Shown here: positions 32,513-42,167 of the stretch, piece after piece
Layout: the number at the start of each line of letters is the position of its first letter
Position numbering within the stretch: position 1 is the stretch's first letter
Source of the DNA: Vibrio aestivus
GTDB taxonomy: Bacteria > Pseudomonadota > Gammaproteobacteria > Enterobacterales > Vibrionaceae
Length of the DNA: 58,729 nt
Assembly: GCA_003263845.1 (NCBI GenBank)
Contig: JYJN01000105.1
Coordinates: forward strand, 1 to 58,729
Reading direction: 5' to 3'
Notes under the pieces: model-generated
What the model was told of the DNA's origin: nothing
The model's database searches: none
Seen by the model: only the letters and a program-made list of their open reading frames with translations
Program-made: the position numbers and the translations under genes

Positions 32513-32540
32513 AAAAGGGTTGGCATTGCCAACCCTTTTT
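32513..32540. terminator. Bidirectional terminator between ytfK and ubiI
   Basis: Perfect 12-bp stem AAAAGGGTTGGC / GCCAACCCTTTT with a 3-base loop and A/T tracts on both sides. It serves the convergent ytfK (plus) and ubiI (minus). Confidence 0.9.
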
Positions 32541-32562
32541 ACTTTTCAAACCTAACTCAGCT

Positions 32563-33789
32563 TTATACCAAGCCTTTAGTGCGCGCTTTCGCCAGTTCAG
32601 GAAGTTGCCCTTTGAGCCCCAACGCTCGCTTCATGATTTCATCTTTCGCTCCAGGTAAAGTACCAACCAAACTCATGCCAATCCCACGGATCAGTTTCTT
32701 GGCCGGGTTGTCACCAGCAAACAGATCTTTGAAGCCTTGCATCGCCGCAATCATCTTAGCGGCTTCGGCCTTACGCCAACGCTCGTAGTTTCTTAGATTG
32801 CGCTTAGAGCCAATATCTTGCCCATTTTGCCACAATGCCATCACTTCTTGTGCCAAACTGGCTGCATCAAGCAGTCCAAGGTTCACACCCTGCCCAGCTA
32901 GCGGATGGATAGTATGCGCAGCATCGCCAACAAGCGCGATGCGCTCAACCGCAAAGTCTCTGGCGTAACGCATCTTCAAAGGAAACGCAAAACGCTCTCC
33001 TTCAATACGCGATAAACCCAATTTGACATCAAACTCTGCCGTTAATGATTTATTGAACTCTTCTTCTGACATAGCGACCAAGCGGTCTGCTCGTGAAGGG
33101 TCTGTCGACCAAACGATAGAGCTTAAATTAGACTCACCTAACGGCAGAAATGCTAGAGGTCCCTGAGGCGTAAATACTTGCCTTGCGACCGAATCATGTG
33201 GCTCTTCGGTGCGCACGTTGGCAACAATTGCACTATGACCATAATCCCAATGGGTAAGTGGAATATCCGCTTGCTTGCGCACCCAAGAATTTGCACCGTC
33301 AGCGCCAACAACTAACTTCGCAGTAATCGAATGGCCATTATCTAAGGTTAGCCATGCTTCACTTTCACCTATCGCCATAGTTTGGCAACGAGCAGGCATA
33401 AACAGGGACACATTCGGCAACTGCTGAACCTGATCAAGTAGGGCCAGTTGGATCACTCGATTCTCAACGATGTGGCCTAAATCAGGCTGTGCAAACTGCT
33501 GGGCGTCAAACTCAATTCGTGCGAAGCTGTCTTGCTCCCACACTTCCATTGCGCGGTAAGGTGAAGCTCGGCGTTCGATTATGCCCTGCCAAGCACCTAA
33601 GTTACGCAGCAATACTTCACTTGAACGACTTAACGCAGACACGCGGACATCAGGAAGTGCAACCAAAGATTGCTCCGGAGCTTTTCCTTCGATTACCGCA
33701 ACACGAATATCGCTATCTTTAAACGCCGCAGCCAAAGCTAGCCCGACCATTCCGCCACCAACGATAGCAATATCTACACTTTGCATCAT
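32563..33789 (-). CDS. ubiI: 2-octaprenylphenol C5-hydroxylase (UbiI/VisC family)
   Basis: FAD monooxygenase of ubiquinone synthesis. 408 aa. N-terminal FAD motif IAIVGGGMVGLALAAAF, middle VVGADGANSWVRKQA (the DG motif), and RIALVGDAAHTIHPLAGQGVNLGL (GD motif, split here at 20) close to the C-terminal third. It follows ubiH on the same strand by 29 bp, the E. coli order. The choice of UbiI over UbiF or UbiH rests on neighbourhood and overall resemblance to VisC. Confidence 0.92.
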   Translation of the reverse strand: MMQSVDIAIVGGGMVGLALAAAFKDSDIRVAVIEGKAPEQSLVALPDVRVSALSRSSEVLLRNLGAWQGIIERRASPYRAMEVWEQDSFARIEFDAQQFAQPDLGHIVENRVIQLALLDQVQQLPNVSLFMPARCQTMAIGESEAWLTLDNGHSITAKLVVGADGANSWVRKQADIPLTHWDYGHSAIVANVRTEEPHDSVARQVFTPQGPLAFLPLGESNLSSIVWSTDPSRADRLVAMSEEEFNKSLTAEFDVKLGLSRIEGERFAFPLKMRYARDFAVERIALVGDAAHTIHPLAGQGVNLGLLDAASLAQEVMALWQNGQDIGSKRNLRNYERWRKAEAAKMIAAMQGFKDLFAGDNPAKKLIRGIGMSLVGTLPGAKDEIMKRALGLKGQLPELAKARTKGLV

Positions 33790-33818
33790 GAAAATTAAAC
33801 CTTATAAAAATGACTCGA

Positions 33819-34997
33819 TTAGCGCTCAACAATACCCAAAGTACGCTTAACCAGAGGCGACTTGAGTTGTGGCAGATTATCCATGGTAAATAGCGCTAAA
33901 TTTCTACCCAAGCGCATGGCGGGTAGATCATTGGAAAATATGTGAACCATAGTCGATGTGAGCGAAATGGTATTGGCTCTATCGGATTGCCTTCTCTCAC
34001 GAAAACTTGATAGCACCCCGTACTGACCGGCATCTTGAGGAGACTTCACGATCTGTTCAGCAAGCGTGGCCACATCTCGAATACCTAAGTTAAATCCTTG
34101 ACCTGCGATTGGGTGAAGGGTTTGTGCGGCATTCCCAACAATGGCAAATCTATGCGACACATTTTGCTCACGATGACGCAGAATCAGAGGGTAGCTGGCT
34201 TTTTCCCCCACTTTGGTCAATCTGCCCAAGCGCCATCCAAATGCACTTTGTAGTGACTGCAAAAATGCCTCTTCATCGAGCGACATGACCGTTTGGGCAA
34301 GCTCTGGGGGTAAACACCAAACCAATGATAAACGATTATCGCTCATCGGTAGCAAAGCTAATGGACCATGCTCAGTGAAACGTTCAAACGCTCGGTTGTC
34401 ATGGTTCTGTTCACTGCAAATATTCGCAATGACAGCGACTTGCTCAAAATCATGCTCGCGCATATCAATACCAACCTGCGAACAGCAAGTTGAAATGGCA
34501 CCATCGGCAGCAACGAGTAATTTACTCGTCAATGACTCGCCGCTAGCTAAGGTAATGGATACCGTTTCTTGAGTTCTTTCAACTTCAGCGACGGAGTCAG
34601 GGCAAAACAACGTAATATTATCTGTCGCATCCGCTTTCTGTTGGTAGATGCGGCCTACATCTGCCAACTCAACCACATAACCGAGCGCATTAACGCCCAA
34701 CTCTTGAGAGGATATGTCTGTCATGCCGGCATGCGCACGATCAGAAACATGAATATCGTTGATGGCCGTAGCAACAGGCTCAACGTCTTGCCACAAAGAC
34801 CAGCTTTTTAGAAGGTTAACCGTGCCGTAAGACAGTGCAATAGAGCGAGAATCAAAACCGGGATGGGCCTGGTGATCCACTTGATAAGCTTCAACGACCG
34901 CTATCGATAAGCGACCTTCACTTAACTTATCCAACGCTAGTGCGAGTGTCATCCCTGCCATTGCGCCACCAGCGATGACGACATCAAACTGCTTCAT
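33819..34997 (-). CDS. ubiH: 2-octaprenyl-6-methoxyphenol hydroxylase
   Basis: FAD monooxygenase for C1 hydroxylation in ubiquinone synthesis. Start at MKQFDVVIAGGAMAGMTLAL (34997), where the FAD motif begins at once; an ATG 45 bp upstream would add an unrelated 15 residues. DG motif VAADGAISTCCSQVGID, GD motif FAIVGNAAQTLHPIAGQGFN. Note GNAAQ in place of the usual GDAAH, as in other UbiH proteins. Lies directly behind ygfB; pepP, found between them in E. coli, is not here. Confidence 0.93.
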   Translation of the reverse strand: MKQFDVVIAGGAMAGMTLALALDKLSEGRLSIAVVEAYQVDHQAHPGFDSRSIALSYGTVNLLKSWSLWQDVEPVATAINDIHVSDRAHAGMTDISSQELGVNALGYVVELADVGRIYQQKADATDNITLFCPDSVAEVERTQETVSITLASGESLTSKLLVAADGAISTCCSQVGIDMREHDFEQVAVIANICSEQNHDNRAFERFTEHGPLALLPMSDNRLSLVWCLPPELAQTVMSLDEEAFLQSLQSAFGWRLGRLTKVGEKASYPLILRHREQNVSHRFAIVGNAAQTLHPIAGQGFNLGIRDVATLAEQIVKSPQDAGQYGVLSSFRERRQSDRANTISLTSTMVHIFSNDLPAMRLGRNLALFTMDNLPQLKSPLVKRTLGIVER

Positions 34998-35068
34998 GCT
35001 TTCTACCCAGTTTTGTCCAAGCCAAAGTTTTGTACTGCTCAAAGTTCATAGTGCTAAAAGAAACAACG

Positions 35069-35644
35069 TTAGTGAATTGTCGTCGATGCTTCAGTGGTTG
35101 GCCTTGCACCAAACTCAGCATGAATGGTCAAAGCACACGCTTTAACATGCTCAATAACCTGCTCAAGCAGCTGCGCTTGCTCTTCCATATCGTCATCTTC
35201 ATCGATACCAAGTTTGGCGATCTCCTCCAAGTCAGCCAAGGCTTCTTTTGTCTCTTTCGACGCTTTCTTAATGTCGGCACCAATTAAACCAAGACCAGAA
35301 ATATAGTGGTTAACCCAATCCGCGACACCATCAGCTAAATCGAATAGGCTTGCACTCGCTTCTTCATCTGGAAGCAGCAAAGAAATTTCCATGCCTGTAC
35401 CTGTCACTTCAAGCGTTGTTGTCGCAAGGATAGTTTTGGCAAACTCCAGTGACGCCATCGGCCAGCCCATACCATCATTGGTGTAATCAAATAATACGGC
35501 CTGCCAGCTTTCATCATTCAGTTTCAAGCCGCCACTTAGCATGCCTGTTAATAAACCATGAAGCTCAGACGGGTTCACCGCTAAGCCTGCAGATTGCAAT
35601 TCAGTCGCTACAACAAGGTAATCAGGAAGTGTTGTTTCACTCAT
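35069..35644 (-). CDS. ygfB: YgfB/UPF0149 family protein
   Basis: Cytoplasmic acidic protein of 191 aa, function uncertain; in Pseudomonas a homologue dampens an amidase regulator. Start at [16 protein letters not shown] (35644), after a GGAAA site. Family motifs [14 protein letters not shown] near residue 28, FCNGFLAG-type [20 protein letters not shown] near 105, and [23 protein letters not shown] acidic segment near 140. Divergent from zapA, as in E. coli. Confidence 0.93.
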   Translation of the reverse strand: MSETTLPDYLVVATELQSAGLAVNPSELHGLLTGMLSGGLKLNDESWQAVLFDYTNDGMGWPMASLEFAKTILATTTLEVTGTGMEISLLLPDEEASASLFDLADGVADWVNHYISGLGLIGADIKKASKETKEALADLEEIAKLGIDEDDDMEEQAQLLEQVIEHVKACALTIHAEFGARPTTEASTTIH

Positions 35645-35878
35645 GGGAAAGCCTTTCATGTTTTAAGTCGCTCAATCCTACCATTTCACCCTCACGGCGA
35701 AAATGGCTAATTGTGGATAGCAAATACTCAAATTGCCCAATTACTGTGTGGTCAAACTCTGATTTGTGTCACTTCGTTGTGAAAAGCTTGAATCTTATAA
35801 TCGCATTACCTATAGTTTCCTCCTCGGTGGTCGCGTATCATGGTCACCATGGAATGGCGCGTAAAGAGTTCATAGGTA

Positions 35879-36187
35879 ATGAGTAATCAAGCGGTTGAAG
35901 TTGAAATTTTAGGCAAACTCACACGAGTTAACTGCCCTGCAGGTCAAGAAGAATCATTGATTAATGCGGCTCAACACCTTGATGAAAAACTGAAAGAGTT
36001 AACCTCCCGAACCAAAGTCACCAATGAAGTTCAATTGCTGACGATTACCGCCTTAAACTTTTGCTATGAGCTTCAATCGGTAAACCGTGATGGCGAGCAA
36101 AAGCAACAAGATTTAAGTGACAGACTCAGTCTGCTCACAGCATCACTCGATGATGCATTAAGTAATGTAAAACGTTCGAGCGACTAA
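35879..36187 (+). CDS. zapA: Cell division protein ZapA
   Basis: Small FtsZ-binding protein that bundles Z-ring filaments. 102 aa. VEVEILGKLTRVNCPAGQEE at the N-terminus with the globular head, then a long coiled coil (AAQHLDEKLKELTSRTKV, and LQSVNRDGEQKQQDLSDR). Directly upstream of the 6S RNA gene, the standard zapA-ssrS-ygfA arrangement. Confidence 0.96.
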   Translation: MSNQAVEVEILGKLTRVNCPAGQEESLINAAQHLDEKLKELTSRTKVTNEVQLLTITALNFCYELQSVNRDGEQKQQDLSDRLSLLTASLDDALSNVKRSSD

Positions 36188-36206
36188 ACTTACTTAACTA
36201 CAAAAT

Positions 36207-36392
36207 TTACCCTGGGGTGTGCGTCAGCTGGATTTAAGTCCCTGAGCCGATAAGCAATACATTAGGGTTAGTACTTGATGACTATTGAGCATGCTCGGCT
36301 CGTATCGAGAAGCCTACGGTCAACATTGCTGATCCGCCTTGAACCAGCTGGTTCAAGGGCCACAATCCTCAACGGCACTCTGGGGTATCCCT
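36207..36392 (+). ncRNA. ssrS: 6S RNA
   Basis: Binds sigma-70 RNA polymerase holoenzyme in stationary phase. Recognised by the conserved closing-stem segments CCCTGAGCCGATA (36240 region), GAGCATGCTCGG, CGAGAAGCCTACGG, CCTTGAACC and GGTTCAAGGGCCACAATC, in the same order as E. coli 6S RNA. Outer ends CCCTGGGGTG and CACTCTGGGGTATCC pair. It sits between zapA and ygfA, its typical place. Ends are approximate to about 10 bases. Confidence 0.93.
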
Positions 36393-36434
36393 TTCAAGTG
36401 ATTTAGAACTCGCCGCTTTTAACTAGAGGCCACT

Positions 36435-37058
36435 ATGTCACTGACTCATCAATCAAGTTCCAATCAACCATCACAGCTCTCTCGCCAAGACTTTCGAAAA
36501 CTGATCCGCAGCAAACGTAATAGCCTTTCAAAGCTTGACCAAAAAGCGGCATCACAGGCTTTGGTTGATCAGTTCAAGCAAACATCTGAAGCAAACGCCG
36601 AACACTTTGCGCTCTATTTGGCCGCTGACGGCGAGCTCGACACTCAACCTCTAATTGACTGGCTCTGGGCTAATGGCAAAAAGACCTACTTACCAGTGAT
36701 TCATCCTTTCTCGAAAGGCCATCTGCTGTTTTTGGAATACACACCCAATACAGAAATGACCTACAACCGCTACAACATTCTCGAGCCACGTTTAAAGCAG
36801 ACACTGATCTGTCCCGTTCAGCAATTGGATGTCATCTGCACACCTTTAGTAGGATTTGATTCCACCGGTCATCGGCTGGGGATGGGCGGCGGTTACTATG
36901 ATCGCACCCTACAACCATGGTTTGAAAATAATCGCGGCCCTCAACCAATTGGCCTCGCCCATGATTGCCAATACATTGATAAACTGCCTATTGAATCATG
37001 GGATGTACCTTTACCTAAAATAGTGACCCCGAGCCAGATCTGGCAATGGGAATCTTGA
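36435..37058 (+). CDS. ygfA: 5-formyltetrahydrofolate cyclo-ligase
   Basis: Converts 5-formyl-THF to 5,10-methenyl-THF using ATP. 207 aa. RQDFRKLIRSKRNSLSKLDQ at the N-terminus with the nucleotide-binding Arg/Lys. The family motif is VGFDSTGHRLGMGGGYYDR near 144-162. In E. coli it is co-transcribed with 6S RNA, and the same spacing is seen here. Confidence 0.96.
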   Translation: MSLTHQSSSNQPSQLSRQDFRKLIRSKRNSLSKLDQKAASQALVDQFKQTSEANAEHFALYLAADGELDTQPLIDWLWANGKKTYLPVIHPFSKGHLLFLEYTPNTEMTYNRYNILEPRLKQTLICPVQQLDVICTPLVGFDSTGHRLGMGGGYYDRTLQPWFENNRGPQPIGLAHDCQYIDKLPIESWDVPLPKIVTPSQIWQWES

Positions 37059-37133
37059 CCTAGAATCGCTATAATCGCGCGCTTATAGGACTTTGACTAT
37101 TAATTAATCCGACAACTCACTCTGGAGATGGGC

Positions 37134-37790
37134 ATGACTCAAGATGAAATGAAAAAAGCTGCTGGCTGGGCTGCATTAAAGTATGTAGAAAAAGGCAGCA
37201 TCGTGGGCGTAGGTACGGGCTCAACAGTGAATCACTTCATCGATGCACTAGGATCAATCAAGGACGACATTAAAGGCGCGGTTTCTAGCTCTGTAGCATC
37301 AACAGAAAAACTACAAGGTCTTGGTATTCAAGTATTCGACTGTAATGAAGTTGAAAAGCTTGATGTATACGTTGATGGTGCAGACGAGATCAATGCAACT
37401 CGCGACATGATCAAAGGCGGCGGCGCTGCTCTGACTCGCGAAAAGATCGTTGCAGCAATCTCTAATAAGTTTGTTTGTATCGTGGATGGCTCTAAAGCTG
37501 TTGACGTACTAGGTAACTTCCCACTTCCAGTTGAAGTAATTCCGATGGCACGTGAACACGTTGCTCGTGAGTTAACAAAATTGGGCGGTAACCCTGTGTA
37601 CCGTGAAGGAGTTGTAACCGATAACGGCTGCGACATTCTTGATGTTCACGGTCTAAAAATTACCGACGCCAAAGACCTCGAAGTTCGCATCAACGCTATT
37701 GTCGGTGTTGTAACAAACGGCCTATTTGCTGATCGCGGCGCTGACGTTGTGATCACTGGTACACCTGAAGGTGCAAAAATCGAAGAATAA
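37134..37790 (+). CDS. rpiA: Ribose-5-phosphate isomerase A
   Basis: Interconverts ribose 5-phosphate and ribulose 5-phosphate in the pentose phosphate pathway. Start at [18 protein letters not shown] (37134): the GGAG ribosome site at 37121 is too close to the ATG at 37128. Motifs [24 protein letters not shown] (catalytic Asp), and [16 protein letters not shown]. 218 aa. Own terminator behind. Confidence 0.98.
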   Translation: MTQDEMKKAAGWAALKYVEKGSIVGVGTGSTVNHFIDALGSIKDDIKGAVSSSVASTEKLQGLGIQVFDCNEVEKLDVYVDGADEINATRDMIKGGGAALTREKIVAAISNKFVCIVDGSKAVDVLGNFPLPVEVIPMAREHVARELTKLGGNPVYREGVVTDNGCDILDVHGLKITDAKDLEVRINAIVGVVTNGLFADRGADVVITGTPEGAKIEE

Positions 37791-37848
37791 TCGAGTGAAA
37801 ACTCGGGTTTCGATCAGAGTTTCTATTATTTTTTGTTATTTCATTACA

Positions 37849-37875
37849 AGCGGCGCTCTATAGCGCCGCTTTTTG
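37849..37875 (+). terminator. Intrinsic terminator behind rpiA
   Basis: AGCGGCGCT, four-base loop, AGCGCCGCT and TTTTG. The rest of the gap to serA (37876-38073) holds AT-rich sequence and the serA leader; no ORF. Confidence 0.9.
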
Positions 37876-38073
37876 TTAGCTTCTCATGAAAAATTATTGC
37901 TTATTCCGTAATTTTCTTACCCAAACTGTATTTTTTTTGTTAACTTAATGAGCAGAAGACGCACAGGGAAAACGTTTGCGTCCCCAAGAAGTGGCGAATA
38001 TTTTATGTGTTAGAGCCCTTTTTTGCGATGTGCGCCAGTTAAGCCCCCTTTCCCCATTTAAAGGATTACGATA

Positions 38074-39303
38074 ATGGCCAAAGTTTCACTGGAAAAAGAC
38101 AAAATTAAAATCCTTCTGCTTGAAGGCTTACACCCTTCTTCAGTAGAGGTACTTCAAGCTGCGGGTTACACCAACATTGAATACCACAAAGGCTCTTTGC
38201 CAGAAGAAGAGCTATTGAAAGCTGTGAAGGACGCACACTTCATTGGTATTCGCTCCCGTACTAACCTTTCTCAAGAAGTGATCGACGCAGCCGAGAAGCT
38301 AGTTGCGATTGGTTGTTTCTGTATTGGTACAAACCAAGTAAACCTTGGCGCGGCAGCCGCTCGCGGTATCCCGGTATTTAACGCACCGTTCTCAAACACT
38401 CGAAGCGTTGCTGAGCTTGTACTTGGGCAAATTCTTCTACTTCTTCGCGGTATTCCAGAGAAGAACGCGCTTGCACACCGTGGTATCTGGAAGAAGAGCG
38501 CTGACAACTCTTACGAAGCGCGTGGTAAGCGTCTTGGTATCATTGGTTACGGCCACATCGGTACTCAGCTAGGCATTATTGCTGAAAACTTGGGTATGCG
38601 TGTTTACTTCTACGATATCGAGAATAAGCTATCGCTAGGTAATGCAACGCAAGTTCACACTATGAGTGAGCTGCTAAACAAGTGTGACGTTATCTCACTG
38701 CACGTTCCAGAAACACCAGAAACGAAAGACATGATGGGCGTTGAAGAGTTCGCTCGTATGAAGCCAGGTGCGATCTTCATTAACGCCGCTCGCGGTACGG
38801 TTGTTGATATTCCTGCACTTTGCGGTGCACTTGAGTCTGGTCACCTATCTGGCGCGGCTGTGGACGTATTCCCAGTTGAACCTAAGACCAACAAAGACCC
38901 GTTTGAATCTCCACTGATTCAGTTCGACAATGTCATCCTAACGCCTCACGTTGGTGGTTCAACGCAAGAAGCGCAAGAGAACATTGGTGTGGAAGTAGCA
39001 GGCAAGCTGGCGAAATACTCAGACAACGGTTCAACGCTTTCAAGTGTGAACTTCCCAGAGGTATCGCTGCCAGAGCACCGTGATTGCTCTCGCCTACTGC
39101 ACATCCACAAGAACCGCCCAGGTATCCTGACGCAAATCAACACCATCTTTGCTGAAGAGAGCATCAACATCGCAGGTCAGTACCTACAAACGTCTTCTGA
39201 CATGGGCTACGTAGTTATCGATGTGGAAGCTGGACGTTCAGAAGAAGCATTAGCGAAACTGAAGCAGATCGAAGGCACAATTCGCGCGCGTATCCTTCAC
39301 TAA
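38074..39303 (+). CDS. serA: D-3-phosphoglycerate dehydrogenase
   Basis: First step of serine synthesis. 409 aa. NAD-binding motif LGIIGYGHIGTQLGIIAENL near 155, the catalytic Arg in INAARGTVVD, and His in LTPHVGGST. C-terminal ACT domain (RLLHIHKNRPGILTQINTIF) with the residues that bind serine for feedback control in the E. coli enzyme. Preceded by AAAGGA. Confidence 0.99.
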   Translation: MAKVSLEKDKIKILLLEGLHPSSVEVLQAAGYTNIEYHKGSLPEEELLKAVKDAHFIGIRSRTNLSQEVIDAAEKLVAIGCFCIGTNQVNLGAAAARGIPVFNAPFSNTRSVAELVLGQILLLLRGIPEKNALAHRGIWKKSADNSYEARGKRLGIIGYGHIGTQLGIIAENLGMRVYFYDIENKLSLGNATQVHTMSELLNKCDVISLHVPETPETKDMMGVEEFARMKPGAIFINAARGTVVDIPALCGALESGHLSGAAVDVFPVEPKTNKDPFESPLIQFDNVILTPHVGGSTQEAQENIGVEVAGKLAKYSDNGSTLSSVNFPEVSLPEHRDCSRLLHIHKNRPGILTQINTIFAEESINIAGQYLQTSSDMGYVVIDVEAGRSEEALAKLKQIEGTIRARILH

Positions 39304-39325
39304 TCCGTTGCCGCAACAAAACGTC

Positions 39326-39357
39326 AAAGCCCTGCAGAATTTGCAGGGCTTTTGTTT
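39326..39357 (+). terminator. Intrinsic terminator behind serA
   Basis: AAAGCCCTGCA, five-base loop, TGCAGGGCTTT, then TGTTTG on the plus strand. Confidence 0.88.
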
Positions 39358-39386
39358 GTCTAAAGCTTTAGTCTACTACCTTACCT

Positions 39387-39417
39387 ATAAAAAAGCGCAG
39401 CCTAAGGGCTGCGCTTT
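39387..39417 (-). terminator. Intrinsic terminator of ilvIH
   Basis: Minus strand AAAGCGCAGCC, four-base loop, GGCTGCGCTTT and more Ts, 35 bp behind ilvH. Confidence 0.88.
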
Positions 39418-39452
39418 CACTATTCATTTAGAAATGATTATGCTGAAGGTAG

Positions 39453-39947
39453 TTATGCTTTTAGCACTCGCTCACCGCGAGCGATACCAACCACACCACT
39501 TCGAGCAACCTCAATAACATCGGTCACTTCAGACAAAGCCTGAATAAAAGCATCAAGCTTTTCGCTGGTACCTGCCATCTGCACGGTATATTGAGAGGCA
39601 GTCACATCGACGATCTGACCACGGAAGATATCAGCAGTGCGCTTCACTTCTGCTCGTGCAAAGCCGCTCGCTTTCACCTTCACCATCATCAGTTCACGCT
39701 CAATATGCTCAAGTTCAGAAACTTCTTGAACCTTGAGGACGTCGATCAGTTTGTGCAGCTGCTTTTGAATTTGCTCTAACTGCATCTCATCAGAGGTTGT
39801 CGTTAAGTTAAGACGCGATAGTGTTTCATCATCCGTTGGCGATACTGTTAATGATTCGATGTTGTAGCCACGTTGAGAAAACAGACCAACCACTCGTGAT
39901 AATGCACCCGGTTGGTTTTCCATTAATATTGAAAGAATGTGTCTCAT
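39453..39947 (-). CDS. ilvH: Acetolactate synthase III small (regulatory) subunit
   Basis: ACT-domain subunit that raises activity and gives valine feedback inhibition to IlvI. 164 aa. MRHILSILMENQPGALSRVV at the N-terminus, RGYNIESLTVSPTDD, and a second ACT-like domain (GTSEKLDAFIQALSEV). Starts 1 bp after the ilvI stop. Confidence 0.98.
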   Translation of the reverse strand: MRHILSILMENQPGALSRVVGLFSQRGYNIESLTVSPTDDETLSRLNLTTTSDEMQLEQIQKQLHKLIDVLKVQEVSELEHIERELMMVKVKASGFARAEVKRTADIFRGQIVDVTASQYTVQMAGTSEKLDAFIQALSEVTDVIEVARSGVVGIARGERVLKA

Positions 39948-39948
39948 A

Positions 39949-41712
39949 TTATGTTCTCTCCGTCTTGCTTAACCACATCTTGTCCATACCCTCGCCTTTG
40001 ATTTGCATTGGGTATACGTGCTCAGTATCGTCCACGCTGATATCAACGAACACCAAACGATCTTTCATTGCCATTGCTTTCTCTAAGCCAGCCTCAAGTT
40101 CATCTGGCGACGAGATTCGCATACCAACGTGCCCGTAAGCTTCGGCAATAGCTGCAAAGTCTGGAACGGAGTCCATGTATGAGTTTGAATGACGGCCTTG
40201 ATAAACGATGTCTTGCCACTGTTTTACCATGCCTAAGAAACGGTTGTTCAAGTTAATGATCTTAACCGGAATATTGTATTGAAGTGCGGTAGACAGCTCT
40301 TGGATATTCATTTGAATACTGCCATCACCAGTCACAACCACCACTTCTTCATCAGGCTTAGCAAATTTAACACCCATGCCAGCAGGCAGCCCAAAACCCA
40401 TGGTGCCTAAGCCACCAGAGTTGATCCAACGGCGCGGTTTGTTGAATGGGTAGTAAAGTGCAGCAAACATTTGGTGCTGACCAACATCCGATGCAACATA
40501 CGCATCACCATTAGTCACTTTATGTAGCGTCTCAATAACTTGCTGTGGCTTGATGCGTTCTGGCGACTTTTCGTATGCCAAGCAATTACGCTCTTTCCAA
40601 GTCTGGATCTCTTGCCACCAGCTGTCTAACGCCTCGCTATCGTTACTAGAACCTTGCTCTTCAAGCAATGTGAGCATGCTTTCAAGTACTTTTTCAGCCG
40701 AACCTACAATCGGTAAGTCCGCACGGACGTTCTTAGAGATTGATGAAGGGTCGATGTCGATGTGCATGATCTTCGCATCAGGACAGTATTTCTCTAGATT
40801 GTTGGTTGTACGGTCATCAAATCGCACCCCAACACCAAAAATCAAATCGGCTTTGTGCATCGCCATGTTGGCTTCATACAAGCCATGCATACCCAACATA
40901 CCTAGCGCATTCTTATGCGTACCAGGGAAAGCACCTAGGCCCATTAATGTGCTCACCACGGGCAGGTTCAACGCTTCAGCTAGCTTAAGCAGTTGTTTGT
41001 CGGCACTAGAAATGATTGCGCCACCGCCAACGTAAAGAATCGGTTTTTTCGCTGCGAGCAATGTTTTGAGTGCTTTTTTAATTTGACCTTTATGACCTGA
41101 AACTGTTGGGTTGTATGAACGCATCTTAATGGTTTCAGGATATTGATAAGGCAGCTTAATCTGCGGGTTTAGCACATCTTTAGGAAGATCGATGACAACT
41201 GGCCCCGGGCGACCTGTTGTAGCGATGTAGAAAGCTTTTTTCACCACTTCCGGGATGTCTTCGGCTTTCTTCACTAAGAAACTGTGTTTTACGATTGGGC
41301 GAGATACACCCACGATGTCACACTCTTGGAAAGCATCGTTACCAATCAAGTTGTTTGGTACGTTGCCAGAAATGACGATCATAGGAATTGAATCCATGTA
41401 CGCGGTAGCAATACCCGTCACGGTATTAGTTGCGCCAGGGCCAGAACAAACCAGAACCACGCCAGGGTTGCCAGTTGCACGAGTATAGCCGTCAGCCATA
41501 TGGGTCGCTGCTTGTTCGTGACGAACAAGAACGTGCTTGATTTGATCGGTTTTCGCATGAAGTGCGTCATAGATATCCAGCACTGAACCGCCTGGATAAC
41601 CAAAGATCTGCTCAACTCCCTCATTAATAAGAGATTGAACCACCATCTCTGCTCCAGATAACTGAATAGAATTCGCTTCGGAAGCTGTGGTGCTCTCAGA
41701 TGACATTGCCAT
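39949..41712 (-). CDS. ilvI: Acetolactate synthase III large subunit
   Basis: Thiamine-diphosphate and FAD enzyme making acetolactate or acetohydroxybutyrate, the first common step to valine, leucine and isoleucine. 587 aa. [20 protein letters not shown] with the conserved Glu soon after ([19 protein letters not shown]). The ThDP-Mg motif is [20 protein letters not shown] near 450, followed by NLNNRFLG. About 13 residues longer than E. coli IlvI at the N-terminus; the extra part ([17 protein letters not shown]) follows a GGAGA ribosome site so I kept it. Confidence 0.97.
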   Translation of the reverse strand: MAMSSESTTASEANSIQLSGAEMVVQSLINEGVEQIFGYPGGSVLDIYDALHAKTDQIKHVLVRHEQAATHMADGYTRATGNPGVVLVCSGPGATNTVTGIATAYMDSIPMIVISGNVPNNLIGNDAFQECDIVGVSRPIVKHSFLVKKAEDIPEVVKKAFYIATTGRPGPVVIDLPKDVLNPQIKLPYQYPETIKMRSYNPTVSGHKGQIKKALKTLLAAKKPILYVGGGAIISSADKQLLKLAEALNLPVVSTLMGLGAFPGTHKNALGMLGMHGLYEANMAMHKADLIFGVGVRFDDRTTNNLEKYCPDAKIMHIDIDPSSISKNVRADLPIVGSAEKVLESMLTLLEEQGSSNDSEALDSWWQEIQTWKERNCLAYEKSPERIKPQQVIETLHKVTNGDAYVASDVGQHQMFAALYYPFNKPRRWINSGGLGTMGFGLPAGMGVKFAKPDEEVVVVTGDGSIQMNIQELSTALQYNIPVKIINLNNRFLGMVKQWQDIVYQGRHSNSYMDSVPDFAAIAEAYGHVGMRISSPDELEAGLEKAMAMKDRLVFVDISVDDTEHVYPMQIKGEGMDKMWLSKTERT

Positions 41713-42090
41713 ATTTTCTCCTTACCAGTGTTCAATTCAGCCTGTTAGGCGAATTGTTCTGGTTTTACATAGTCTAGGTCTTATTCGTAGCCTAATTGGA
41801 TATTAATCCACTTTTTCAGCTATGCCCCAATCTTGTGATAACAAGAATACAGGTAACTCAACAACTGTAACGTTTTATTATCAAAGGGTCTAATGCAACT
41901 TTGATCCCAATATCCATAAAACTCCAAACTTTGACTAATATGCAATCATTCATGCCAATTTAAAGCCCCAAGATCGAACTACGTTAGGCTAATAATAAAA
42001 ATAAAGAGAAATATTCTATAAACGTAAGGAACATCTGAACATTTCAATGAAATGATGCTGTTTACTATTCACACAGTTCAATAACCCTAG
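41713..42090. other. Long ilvI upstream region without a recognisable gene
   Basis: An AT-rich stretch between ilvI and the acyl-CoA ligase terminator. I looked for a leader peptide rich in Val, Leu or Ile codons and for an attenuator hairpin and found neither. In E. coli the ilvIH upstream region binds Lrp at several sites; the AT-rich runs here would allow that, but no motif is clear. Confidence 0.5.
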
Positions 42091-42138
42091 AAATAAAAAA
42101 TCCCCACCGATTTCACTCAATCGCAGTGGGGGATTTTT
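42091..42138 (-). terminator. Intrinsic terminator behind the acyl-CoA ligase gene
   Basis: Minus strand AAAAATCCCCCACTGCG, loop, then GGTGGGGATTTTTTATTT; 30 bp behind the stop codon. Confidence 0.85.
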
Positions 42139-42167
42139 AAACACTTTGAAAATTATCTTGGGCTAAA

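Noticed and set aside
37876..38073. Riboswitch upstream of serA
   Set aside because: No recognisable glycine, SAM or other aptamer core; just AT-rich leader.
40550..41035. 161-codon plus-strand frame opposite ilvI
   Set aside because: Shadow of ilvI; no start signal and unlikely composition.
41713..42090. Attenuator or leader peptide for ilvIH
   Set aside because: No run of branched-chain codons and no terminator hairpin before ilvI.
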